Shown: piece after piece, positions 22,324 through 34,432 of the stretch
Position numbering within the stretch: the first letter of the stretch is position 1
Layout: every line of letters begins with the position of its first letter
NCBI GenBank assembly: GCA_022702545.1
Contig: JAHRBC010000006.1
Span: 1,922,001-1,986,000, forward strand
From: Phycomyces nitens
Taxonomy: Eukaryota > Mucoromycota > Mucoromycetes > Mucorales > Phycomycetaceae
Length of the DNA: 64,000 nucleotides
Direction: 5' to 3'
Position numbers and translations under genes: made by a program
The notes under the pieces: model-generated
Told to the model about the DNA's origin: nothing
What the model saw: only the letters and a program-made list of their open reading frames with translations
Database searches by the model: none

Positions 22324-25300
22324 ATTGCAAAAACTGAATACGTTTATTGTTTGTATTCCACGAGAATACGAGCATTAAACCTTTCTTTTTTTCAATAAAA
22401 ATGCCAATAAAACTGTGTTTTTCTTGTGTTATGTAAATTACAATTGGTTCAATTTTTGTGGATTCTTTTTTTTTTTTGATGTGCAAAATGCTTAAAGATC
22501 AAGAGTTGAGTGGCTTGATGTTTAATGTGCTATACAAAAAAAATTGATGTTTAATATATGCCGTGTGACTCTAAATGTTCGACCCGGAATATCCTTGGGA
22601 ACAAAGGATGTCGATTCCCTATTGTTGTCGTTTAATAATCCATCCATCTTTGGACAGCGTCTGTCTGGGCAACATCCATTGTTAAATGGCCTTGGTTTTT
22701 GGATACAAGTGGGAGGATGCTAGTTTATTGACGTTTTTAGATTATTGAGAAACTTGCATCCATGTCCACAATGTGCTGCTATCCGTCAATTTCTCTCTTT
22801 CTTTTGTTAAAATATTTGATATTTGATATTCGTCATTGGCATGACATATTGTGAATGAGAATTACAATGCTGGATTGTCGTGTAATCATGAATATTTTGG
22901 GATTGCATCCCAATGTATAAAGGATTTACTGAATGAGTCTTCTACAAACAACCTGAATCCAGTCCAAGAAATAATTTGAAAAAAAAGAAAAATCTTGACG
23001 ACAAAGAATCCAATTGAAAACTGGCTGTACACTCGAGGCCAGATTGGTTAAATATAAATGTTGAACAATACGCGAGGGTTGTCGTAAAGCTATCATGGTC
23101 ATTTGTAATAAACTGTGTAAATATTACCTAGTCTTTGAATGATACAAAGACTATTGGATCAATAACAAATCGATCAAGTTGGATAATTATTTTTTACTGA
23201 ATCACATTTTTCCCTGCTTAAAAGAGGTAGCAGATCTTGCCCATTTGGCTCTTTGTGTCCCAAATCAATTGGGTTTTTTCATGTACCAGAGATGTATTTC
23301 CCCAACTGAGCACAATTGCTGTTATTTGAGATGCACTAGATGCAGTAAATAAAACAAAATAAAGAGGTAAACCGTTTAAAAGGATTCGGTAAATGCAAAA
23401 CAAGAGTTTAATATAATGTGCTTTAATGTTATCCATGAGAAATATTAAAGAAAGACGCATAAAAAGTCATTTATTTGGTCAGTCAATAATGGGCATTTGG
23501 TCAATACGATTATTGTCTTTAAACCAAACACAATGATATTTATCATAGTTATTAAGTATTTTCTTGGATCTATAACCAAGGACCACACTCTTAGTATCAA
23601 TATATATTTGCTTGGCAACAAAAAAAGTTTGGTGAATAATCTGGTTGAACAACATTACAATGTCCCGAGTGTTTATATGTTTATGAATCCTTTAATACAA
23701 ATGAAAGAAAGAAAGAAAGTGTTTACTTGCCTGTCGAGTGATTTATAAAGAAAACAATCGCGCTTTGTGTTTATTCCGTCTGGATATATTGGCTATATGA
23801 TATCAAGACTAAACATTCAACATTGAGAATAATATCTTGAATTATAAAGCTATAAAAGCCAATACTTTATTGTAAATCTTGCCATTAATAATAGTCTCGA
23901 GAATCACCAAGTTAATATGTTAATCGGAAACAAGAGCTTTTTTTTGGTGAATATGCAAGGGTCAAATGTTTGTCTTAAAAGCAATGATCCGATACATGTA
24001 CAGAAACGCTATAGTAACACTACAAAACCATAATTAATCACATTTACTCTTTTGTTATTTACTTTATATGTTAAATACAGTAGTAATAGCATGCTCTTGC
24101 CTAGGTAGACATCTTTATCAGATTATCAGCATTTAATACGAGTGTGTGTGTGTGTGTTTTTTTTTTCACCAGGGTTTAATATTGTTGATCTCTACAGGGT
24201 GAAATCAAATCCTCCCCCAAAAAAAAACAGCATTTTTTTTCGTGTTTCATCGTCTTACACAAAGCTGATCGGCTGGTCACTTTGATTCGTATGCTTTTGT
24301 ACACCTCTTCGAGTTATCCAACCAATTTTTATACTCTAGTAAATGCCAATGATATTCTATTTATTATATAATAAAACGCCTTGTAGACTAGTTGATGCCA
24401 AGTACATTTAATGTATCAACCAAATGACATGGCCTGTAATTTAATTAATAGTTGTATCATGATCAATAGGTTCTATGGAGCAACTATGTATAGTGACATT
24501 ATGCTGCCTTTTTGTTTGTTTGCTCAAGTGCCCTATACTACTTGTATTGGGCTATTTTGTATGACCACCGTGGCTAGATTCCATGATTATTGGAAGGAGA
24601 CCAAAGATACTTTGTTATAAAGAGAAAATCTGATCATATTAAAAGGCCAATTGAGTACTCTAGACATTTCTGATTCTAGTCTCCAAGATTTATACGGCTT
24701 GATGATCCCTATAATCTCCAGCTGTTTGGGTGGCCAGATCACTATTGGATATTTAATCATGCCAAATATAACATTTGATTCAATACTAAATTTTACTGCT
24801 TGTTACTCAATAATTTTTAAGCATAAAGATCCTCTTTAGATGGACATATTCAACAACGGCTTTAATATCTGACCATCTGGGTATCCTTTTGGCACCTCTA
24901 TGTTTTCAATAATGAATAGCCTTACTTTGCCTTTTTGTTTTTTGTTTTGTTTTTGGAACCTGACTGTACCAATGGCAAGCTATGTAAAGTGCTCTGGTGG
25001 TCAATATCATGAATTCAGTATGCAATGTATCGATATACTTTGGCCATGATCCCCAGCTTTCCAACAAGTGGAATCAAGAGAGTATCCTCACATGTTTTAT
25101 GCAGACACTCAAATTAGCAAGGAGCCATTTGCCGGTCAGTGTGCCTTGATACTCAATCTCAGGGCATTAAATTATTTAAGAGCTGTGTATTGACGTATAT
25201 TGGTATATTTTTCTCTTATTCAAAAAATAATAATATTATTATAGCAAGATAGATCTTCAAACTCACCTTTTTGCATTATTCCGGCACCTTTTAACCCTTG

Positions 25301-25984
25301 AATACAAACATGTTGATCATCACAAAGTATTCAAAAATAAATCGGAAGATCGGTAGTCTACATTCTGTTTATAGGTCTGGTCATGTTCAACTATTGGCTG
25401 GTTGACAGGTGCTGGGATGCTCTGTATATGCAGCTTGATAAGAAATCAAATTATAGAAAATGTACAGTAAGCCACCATTTGGCTCCAGTTTGTGAGAGTA
25501 AGGGTAAATGTTCATACTGTCAATAAATGCTTCCCACCAAGAACAACAACAAAAAATATGGGTCTTTTTTTATTATTATTGCAGTTAAACACAATCAGGA
25601 CCACCTTTTTCGTTTTGATGAGCCGGTGGAAAATAAATAACAAACAGACCGAAAGATATGGTACACATGTTAATTCGGTTGAGAGGCGGTAGAAATGGCG
25701 GCTACACAGTCTAAAAGAGTCTTGGGCGAGTGTACGCTCGATCAATGGGCTTGCTATCAGATAGAGAAGAGCGTTTTGTTTGTGCATATCGGTGCGTTCA
25801 AAACACCTTGGACAAATTATATGCATAAGTTCTGCAGACAAGTGATACATATGGGGCTAGCTTGTAGTGTAACTTATCAGTGTCCACAAGAGAGAGACAC
25901 ACACACACTTATTCCACATCGTATAAAACCAACCAATTGACAGACAACCCCTTTTTAAGAATTTCCCTTTTACCTTTATACACA
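22324..25984. other. Long gene-free AT-rich region
   Basis: About 3.7 kb without a supported gene. Frames such as 24411-24620 and 25492-25692 lack motifs and end in AT-rich sequence. A GT run lies near 24144-24157. No tRNA-like cloverleaf or rRNA fragment was recognised. Confidence 0.45.
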
Positions 25985-27233
25985 ATGTCTTTCTCGTCTC
26001 TCTTGAAGATTGCCGGTGCTTCTGTTCTGTTGCCTGTATGCTTTGGTGCACCCGAGACTTCAAACTGGTTGATGGACGACCCTCAAGACCATCCTGGACG
26101 ATGGGTTAACAAGGTCTGGGACATACCTACATGGGTGATTCCAATCGAGAGTAAGTACCATGAGTTGGTGGATAAAGCTAAACAGATTTCGATAGACTAT
26201 GATCAGAATACCTTTATAGCCGGAAATGTGTTTAGTGGCATGCTTGTTGGATTCTCTGCATTCTATGCTTTCTACCATACATATCGTGTCTACCTTCCCT
26301 CTGCCCCACAAGGCAAACGCAACATTGGAAATCTCAACAAGGATATCCTGGGCTACCTCGCTGCCTCCTTCTTTGCTTCGGCAATGTACTCTGTACTCTC
26401 TCTGGGAAAGATTTGGAGTGGGTTTGGTATTCTCCACAATCTTTATGAAGCTTCACTCTTGCTCCACATTGTTACCCAGGAGAAAAATACGTCGTGAGTT
26501 ATATAAATCAAGATGTGTTTATAAATCTCATTTCCATGCTATAGATCGCGAGCCACTCTGGCCATTCTTTTTACTTATATTCTAACCGTTGTGGCCATTT
26601 CATTGGTGCTTCCTTGGCCATTTGATGGAGTGTTTTTCAAGTACCAAGGCAAGTTTCCACAAAACTTTTTTTATTATTTTGATTGCTAATAATCATTATT
26701 TACAGGTCTCGTCGTTGATTATGTTCTTTCGGTCAACATGGTCCGTCTATATCTGCACAACAAAAACATTGCATCAAAGGTCAATGTTCTCACCCCAGTA
26801 CCAACCGAGAATGGCAAGGCAGAGAGTGGGGCTGTAGATGATCCAGATACATTCAAGGGAAAGCAAACTGTCAACTTCATGCGCCCTGTACACGAGAACC
26901 TGTTTTTGCTTGCCTTTGCAGCCGTAGTGCATACTGCTGGAAATACAATGATCATTTTTGCAAACACTTCTACACTGTAAGTAAAATTAAAAGAAGGCCA
27001 ATTATCAAACCAAGGTGTCTGATGTATTGCACTATAGATGGCTAGTGTTCCAATTCTCTTATGCAATCAGCTTCCCTGTCTATGGCTACTACATATCCGA
27101 AGAACCCGATTCTAGCCGTATCAATTGGTACCCCATCAAGTTTTTCAAGGAAGCCGTCATTGGAGTTGTGAGTTTTGTGGTCGTGGGCGTGTTTATGGCC
27201 ATTGGAATCATTGCGTCTGGTGTGGAACTGTGA
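25985..27233 (+). CDS. Multi-pass membrane protein of unknown function
   Basis: Four exons (first from the ATG at 25985; later exons resume near 26545, 26706 and 27038; stop 27231-27233) give about 365 residues. The N-terminus (MSFSSLLKIAGASVLLPVCFGAPET) is a likely signal peptide. After a luminal segment with several Trp there are six or seven hydrophobic helices, including FSGMLVGFSAFYAFYHTYRVYL, DILGYLAASFFASAMYSVLSL, TLAILFTYILTVVAISLVLPW, NLFLLAFAAVVHTAGNTMI and AVIGVVSFVVVGVFMAIGII. A polar loop (residues about 235-275) separates the third and fourth groups. I recognise no family; transporter or endomembrane scaffold are both possible. Confidence 0.75.
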
Positions 27234-29818
27234 TGATGGCAGACAAGAGAGTCAAAGGGGAGGAGGATGGGGATATATAAAGCGAGTTGGACGGTCTATA
27301 CAAGTGAAAATAGTAAAGGTGGTTTAGAAGAAGGATTCAGGCCGTACATGTACATGTACGTTGTGTGTACATATCTTATTTTGTTATCTAAATAAAGGAG
27401 TATATACTTTATTCAATACGCAACTGCACATTTATTTAAATGAAATCTAGTGTGGTATAAATATAGCCTACACAGATATTTATATCCCCTTTCTGGGCTT
27501 ATATTACCCAGGTATCGATATCAATAGGATTCTGGACATTTTTGAATAAAATATTCTTGGGTTGGCCAGCATATGTGTTTTAGTACATGTGCATACTTTT
27601 ATATATATATAAAGCATTATCCAAAGGGCTGTAAATGACTCAATAAAAGTTTTATTAAACATTTATATTTGTGTAATTGATCCTGGTAACAATTGTCTAG
27701 TCTAAAATAACTATCCAATTTCAATAAAGTAATCACCATACGGATAATCAGATTGTAAACTCTGGTACAACCTTTTTCTCTTTATCAATCTGCCTCTATC
27801 AATCTTGAATTATTTCTTTATAGACCAGGTTAAAGGTCCAATTGACCTTTCTTTATATATATATATAGATTTATTCAATGCCAACTGCAATCAAGCATGC
27901 TGGTTTGTTAATAGACCTTGGCATCATTGATTTTATTTTTTTACTAAATGTTAATAATAAAAGCAAGGCTTTCTTGTGCCTTAATAGGTAACCTGAAATA
28001 AGCAAAAACAACAGGGTCAATTATGAACATTATTAAATTTGGTACACTAGTAATATAGAATAAAACTCATGTTTATTTTATTTTATTTTTTTAAAGAAAA
28101 ACACGTATCTTCAAGACCTGTTTTATTGTCTCGAGACTAGAGAGATTTCACGTATAAATCAAATTGGTAGTTATTCAGAATAACTAGATGGGCTGGACTG
28201 CCCAAGAAATTGTTCATTGCTAGTGAACACAATATATATATATATATGTATATATATCTGTGTTCATCGGGTATTCTTGTCCATCTCACCAAACAATGAT
28301 GATAAATAGACAGGCCAGGTTGTACATCTGTTTGGTGATAATATTGCTCCTATCAAATCAATCGTGCCATAAGAAATCGATTGTTTTATTCGGGACATTT
28401 ACAATCATCAATTGAGGTATTAATGGTTAATTGCTCAAGAACAATCTATTTGGTCTTGCAAATAAAAGAAGAAGAAGAAGTGGCCATGGGTGCTCCAATT
28501 CCAATGAATTCTCTGTCTCTTATGTAATCGTCTGTTGGCCCATAGGAACCCTAGACCAAAAAGATGGTTCGATCATATTACTGATAGGACCACCCAAAGG
28601 AATCCCTGTGTGTGTTTTTTTGCCATGAAAATGTGCCTTGGTATTATATTTGACAATCAATCATGATAAATATCAGACCAAATGCTTTTTTTCTTCTTCT
28701 TGTTGGACCACAAGTAATAGAAACCCATTTCCACACTAGCAATTCAATTGACCCTAAATAATATGTAGAAAAGGTTTGTGTAATGATATTGTTCACAGAC
28801 ACAGACACAACCCAACCATACGGTAGACCAACTCTATAGAATCTAGGAAAATCTTACGTCAGTATAGATGAATTATCTGCAAAAGAGGTTTGATTCGATC
28901 CCCTTGTCCAACCCAACAAAATATATATGATGTATATACCACCAGGAATTTATTCTGGTTACCAAGATAAAAGGCAGCATCACAGAATCGGGTCGGAAAA
29001 CGCGCCTGGAGGGGGGGTGACGTCTGTAGTCAAGAATAGACAAAAGGCTATCTGATTAGGGTTAAGGTTGTGTAGCCCCTATGAGCCGCGGGTTTTTGTG
29101 TACAGGATACTTGGAGTGATGGTTTATAGGTAAAGATTTGATCATTTCTGTAGAGGTATTTAAAGGGTCTTTTCATATGCTCAATCAAGACCCCAAACAG
29201 TCCAGAAAGCCAGATTTGCTCAAGGAATGTAATCTTATCTCGGGCTTCTGGTCGTCTTTGGAAGGTCCCTCATAAGTCTGACTTTGAGGTGTGCAGGGAT
29301 CTATTTATATGCCTTACATATATATGAAAAAAGCCAAATAAACAAGGTCTGTGCTTTTTTTGTTGTTGTTTTGTTGTTGTTGTTGCAGTCCATTGGTCTC
29401 TAAAGATGTTTAGAGGGGGTGGAGTTCGGTTGACGATATCCTTGGATCATTCAAATCTGGCAAAGTATCACATCTTGAGTACAAGGGTGACACTTTCGGA
29501 TGACCATTTTCAAGGTTCTCACCGAGTGTACCAATGAGTGCAAGGTGACCATGAAATACATTTTAAACCTTTAAACCTTTAAGAGATTGATCGTAACATC
29601 AGCTCACTGTAGGGCAATTTTATATAGACGTCAATTGACCCAATTTCCATTGAATTTTATTTTATTTTATTTTATTTTGGCTTTAAAGTTGTCCTTGATG
29701 TTTGTACCAGTCAACTCTTTTTTTTCATTTTTTTTTCATTTCACCTCACAACCCCCAGGCTAAACTGCATTAAAGTCATGCCCAGCTTGTGACTGGATGT
29801 GATTGAGTGCGACTGAGT

Positions 29819-29853
<35 letters not shown>

Positions 29854-30064
29854 ATAATTGTAATTGTAATTGTAATTGTTAATTATAAAAATATAATGTA
29901 TATATGTGTATATATATATATTTAAATAAATATATATATATATTTTTTGGTGTCATACCATTTTACCTAATCAAGCCATCCAAAGGAATTCAACTCGACT
30001 AAACCCCCCAAAACTCCTAAAGCACATACACCAGATCATCTTTGTATCCTTCTTCTCTTTTGTT
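27234..30064. other. Gene-free region upstream of the phosphodiesterase gene
   Basis: About 2.8 kb with no supported gene. It holds AT runs near 28228-28256, a TGACGTC site at 29018-29024 in a locally GC-rich patch, TTTTA repeats at 29657-29680 and a CA/TA microsatellite at 29820-29852. The size suggests a long regulatory upstream region, but no element can be assigned from sequence. Confidence 0.4.
29819..29945. repeat. Composite CA / TA / TTGTAA microsatellite
   Basis: A CA dinucleotide run passes directly into a TA run, then into four TTGTAA-type hexamers and further TA-rich sequence, about 120-245 bases before the phosphodiesterase start. Such tracts are length-variable and could affect promoter geometry. 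Confidence 0.8.
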
Positions 30065-32340
30065 ATGCTGATTCTGCGGCACAACACCTTGGACTTCCAT
30101 GAACTATTGGTGATTGAGCGTGTAGGTTCCAGCCCACTTAATCAACCCAATCCTAATTCCTTCCCTTCCCTCCATTAGAAAATGCTCAAGGTGGCTGATG
30201 TTAGCCACCCGCTAGATGGCCTTATTGACCTGGTCTTGCTGGACATGCCACGCGCCGAGGTCTATGGCTTCATACTTGGCTTGTTTGAGAGACTGGATCT
30301 TTGTAGAGCAATAGGAATCACATCTTCTGAACTATTGGATTTCATAATCGATGTCGACAAAGGCTACCTTCCCAATGCCTATCATTCGTTTTACCATGCT
30401 GCTGATGTTACGGTCGTACTGTTTGCCATGCTCGCAGACTTTGACGCCAAGCAGTACCTTACATCTGTAGACATGGCAACTCTCTTGATCGCTGCCCTCT
30501 GTCACGACATTGGCCACGTAAGTCTCCAGCACCACCCTCGCAGGTCTTAACTTCTTCTTAGCCTGGAAAGAACAACAACTTCCAAGTCAATATCCAGACA
30601 GAACTGGCCAAGCGCTACAATAATAAATCTGTGCTCGAATGCTATTCCTGCACGCTCACCATGGACCTCCTCACCAAACACCAGCTGCTCCAGCATATTG
30701 AGCGAGCCAGTATGGAGGCCGGGGTGCCGACCACAGAAGACGAGGCCCGCACGTCAATTATCAAGATGATCCTGGCAACAGATATGATCTTTCACTACGA
30801 ACTCCAAGAGAACCTGGCTGGACTACTGGAAATAATCTCGGACAGGGAGTGTACAGAAACAGAAAAGGAACAAGGGGTTCGTGAATGTGGCCATGGAACA
30901 GCCGGGCACTGCAATGGTTCACAGACTTGGGACAAGCCCCGTATCAAGGACATATTTTACAATAGAAACTTTACCAACCCTCTTCTCTACTTTGAAAACA
31001 AATTGTCCTTTCATAATATTGCAGAAGAGAATGAAGATGAGGACGATGAGAGTGGCTTGAATGACCACCAGATGTTTCATTCCAGCCATTCTTCACCAAT
31101 TGCCCCAAATGCACCTCCTGTACCCACTGCACACCCCATTGCACCTACTGCACACCCCATTGCACCTACTGCACACCCCATTGCACCTACTGCACACCCC
31201 ATTGCACCTACTGCACCCAATACACCTACTGCACATCCCACTGCACCCACTGCACCCAATACACCTCCTGCACCAAATGCGCCTCATCTCCTCACAAAAT
31301 CCTATTCAATAAGTGCACCCAGTGCGTCCAAATCAGTGAGTGCTCCCAACACATCTGCGGCACGAACAGCAGCACACAAGCACACGGTTACCAGACGATC
31401 TCTGACCGGCAGTCTGTCAATAGAGACCCAGAGACATAGATCGATCAGTGGGCCAATTGGGGGGCCTGAAAGTGCACCGGGTATAATAACCGAATCCCCT
31501 GCAACAATGCATGCCACCCACACTGACTCGGCTCATTTACTGCAGACTCCAGACAGTGCAAAGTACAGAAACTGCTCGACGCCTTGCAAACTCCTGAGTA
31601 AACTGGAGAGAGAGGTTCTCTGCCAGATAATGCTCCACGCGGCTGACATCAGCAATGCCCTGAGACCATGGTCAATCTGCAAAACCTGGTCAAATCTTGT
31701 GTGCGAAGAGTTTTTTGGACAGGGAGATGCTGAGAAAGCGTCTGGGCTGCCGATCTCTCCCAATATGGACCGTGGTCAAACAACTCAGGCAACAATTAGC
31801 CTTAAATTCGGCGATTACATTGTGAATCCCTATTTCGAGATATTTGCTGCCGTGTTCCCTAAATCTGACAAGCTTCTCCAGCTACTAGCCGAAAACAGGA
31901 AAGAATGGGTTACCCTGGAGAATAATAATAATAAGGCAGACAGAGACGGTGTCGATGGACACTCAAAGGTACTGCCAGACCATCCTATTCTGGACCCTGC
32001 TGGTCGACGAGTATCGACCTCTGCAGGTATGATAGTGATCCCGGCCCCAGATGAGATGGAAAGACGTACGGTTGGGTTTGGCAAGGCCCAGAGGACATAT
32101 TGGGGTGTTCGTAGTGCTAGCCATAGTGAAGTACCACGCCAAAATGCCCCATATTCGTACTCAATTGAAGAGAAAAAGAGGCGAAAGAGCGAAGAGCCTG
32201 CCCGCTTTTTGCGCCAGCTGCAATTGACTGCCTCTATCCGAAGAGGAAGTCCGGCTGATGTTACTGAGCGCAAGGCAAAGAGACATAATTCTGCTGTGCC
32301 TAGTTGTGTTTCTTCAAGGCAAGAAAAAAAGCCTTTGTAA
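30065..32340 (+). CDS. Class I 3',5'-cyclic-nucleotide phosphodiesterase
   Basis: Three exons: ATG at 30065; exon 2 resumes at about 30180; exon 3 at about 30563; stop 32338-32340. The catalytic HD domain is clear: NAYHSFYHAADVT (first metal His), ALCHDIGHPG (His-Asp pair), ATDMIFHYE, LHAADISNALRPW (second metal Asp), EEFFGQGDAEK, GLPISPNMDR and a FGDYIVNPYFEIF helix. The enzyme hydrolyses cAMP (or cGMP) and ends cyclic-nucleotide signals in the cytosol. About 285 residues separate ATDMIFHYE from LHAADIS, where family members have about 45; the extra part holds acidic, Pro/Thr/Ala-repeat and Ser-rich low-complexity sequence. The C-terminal 170 residues are basic and Ser-rich. No N-terminal regulatory domain (GAF, UCR) is seen, but further upstream exons cannot be excluded. 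Confidence 0.92.
31118..31282 (+). repeat. 21-bp tandem repeats inside the phosphodiesterase
   Basis: About five near-identical 21-base units encode the heptad HPIAPTA, followed by degenerate units (NTPTAHPTAPTAP). The copies at 31137-31210 are nearly identical in DNA, so the array expanded recently. All length changes in multiples of 21 keep frame. Confidence 0.9.
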
Positions 32341-34432
32341 CCCTCCTCTGTTTTGCATTCTGACTCTACATCAGGCCCATTATTTATTTTGGATATATAC
32401 ATATATAATCTTTATATATATTATATATGTGCACATTTATACATACATTTATTTATATACGTGTTTTAAAGAGCAAGTATATATCATACGCATTCTCAAG
32501 ATATCTTTATTTTTCTTCTTTCTTTCTTTCTTTTTCTTTTTCTTCTTTTTTTCAAAAAATCGAGACTATATATGTTTGAATATTCTATATATACATACAA
32601 TTGACAAGAGACTTTATATATATTGAAGGGTAGCAGGGATTCCTTTGGTATTTAGAAAGTTAATTGTTATAAATGGTGTATTTTCATGACATGCAGACCA
32701 TGTTGATTTGAATTGAGACTAGTTTAAGCCAATCTACAAGTACGATACTGGACACATCTTGCCCCTTGCTAGAAAACAATTGCATGGGTTGGCATCCCTG
32801 TCTCTGAGAATCTCCAGAGACATTTTATAGTTAATGTGTCTTGGCATCTTTTTTGTTTACAGAGTTGTTCTGTATTGGGATATGTATTTATCAAGTATTC
32901 TATAGCCATTTTATCATTGCACAATCCTGATACCACCAGAGACATGCCTTGTTTTCGTCAATACTATATAAACAGTACTCTAGGCTACAAAGAACCGTTG
33001 TGTGTTGAGTGCCAATAATGAAAAACACCTTGGGTGGCATCAATCTAACAAGCACCAATGCCAGAGGGCAGCCCTGGTGGATTAACTGTCCAAAGGCCAA
33101 GATTATTATTATTATTATATTTTTAATATAATGTAATTGATAAAATAAACTCACAAGATTTACTCTTGATTTACTCTTGACAGTTGGAGGATTAAACTAT
33201 GACTTGGGTTGAAAATACACCTTGTTTCTTTTTTTAAAATCTAATAATACAATATATCATATATTTGCCATCGTGACATGAGGATTCTATAAAGATTGTG
33301 CAGCAAAATAGTAATAATAATAATAATATATTTTTTGAAAAGAAGTAAAGATTACCAGAATTCACAATTGATTCTGAATGTGGATACTGATAGCATAATA
33401 TGATAAACTCTTTAGCCATCAAGTGCACAATAGACCAAAATAATACCCATTGCACCTGTCCAGCTATATATTTATGGCGCCACTCGATCGCCCATAAGGC
33501 TGCTTATAGATATTCATCTGGTGCCAATTCAGCAGTCTGGAACCATTCTTGGTCTGATTATAGTGTCTTTCAACAATAAGATAACCCCTCTTTAATGATC
33601 TTACTATAATTTAATTTTATTTTTTATTTTTATTTATTTTTTTAGATAAATCATCTATCAAGCTCCTAGGAATGATTCATTTTCCTCCCTAGTTCTCTAC
33701 CTCTTGTCTTCATGTGACAATCTATATACTCTCTCTATATATATAAATCACCCATTGGACAGATTGGCTCATGAACCAGGACATTAAAGGCTGGAGAACA
33801 TACCATGTTTTTTTATATATTTCTAAACCAGAGATCCAGCAAGTGTAACTGTGGCTATGGACAATTGGGACTTGCAAAAATGTTATTATATTGAGATTTT
33901 ATCCACACGTGGAAACGATTGTTTTTTTGCTGCTCTTGCTTCTTTTCCAGCCAGTTGATACTGAATAGTTTGGCTTCCGGCTTGAATGTACAACCATGTG
34001 GAACCAGACTAGTGAGAAAATAGAACAAGTGATGGAGAAACTATTATATTATTATAATTATTATCATTTCGAGATTTATATATATTTCCAACAGGCATTT
34101 CAATTGATTCCTCCAGTGGCTCAATCATGGCCAAATCTACCTACATATCTTAATGAACATCTTGACCCACCAAGACTGCCAACCAACTGCGCGCCATTCC
34201 ACAGCTTCGATTGACTATGGCTGTGTGACAGAGGCAGGCACTAAATAGAGAAAAAAAATAAAATAAAAAAAAGCTGATTTTTGTGTTCTTGGGGTTTTTA
34301 GCCAATCATTGGCAGGCTAGTCTAGTCTAGTGCCCTGGTCCCCTTAAAATGCTCTGTCATCTTTATTTTTTAACACTCGAATTTCTTGAGCTTGTTCATC
34401 TTTCTTTCCATCTTTCACCACAAATCTAAATC
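32341..34432. other. Gene-free spacer
   Basis: AT-rich spacer with TTC/TTTC runs at 32516-32551, TAT-type microsatellites and an ATA triplet run at 33310-33327. A 72-codon frame at 33996-34214 contains a proline-rich C-terminal part, but nothing supports it as a gene. Confidence 0.4.

Noticed and set aside
24411..24839. Two hydrophobic plus-strand frames
   Set aside because: Short, no shared splice phase, no motif; composition explained by AT-rich DNA.
31077..31312. Cys/Gly- and His/Leu-rich frames over the 21-bp repeats
   Set aside because: Shadows created by the tandem repeat inside the phosphodiesterase gene.
33996..34214. 72-codon frame with a proline-rich end
   Set aside because: Possible small exon after TTCCAACAG, but no partner exon or homology could be shown.
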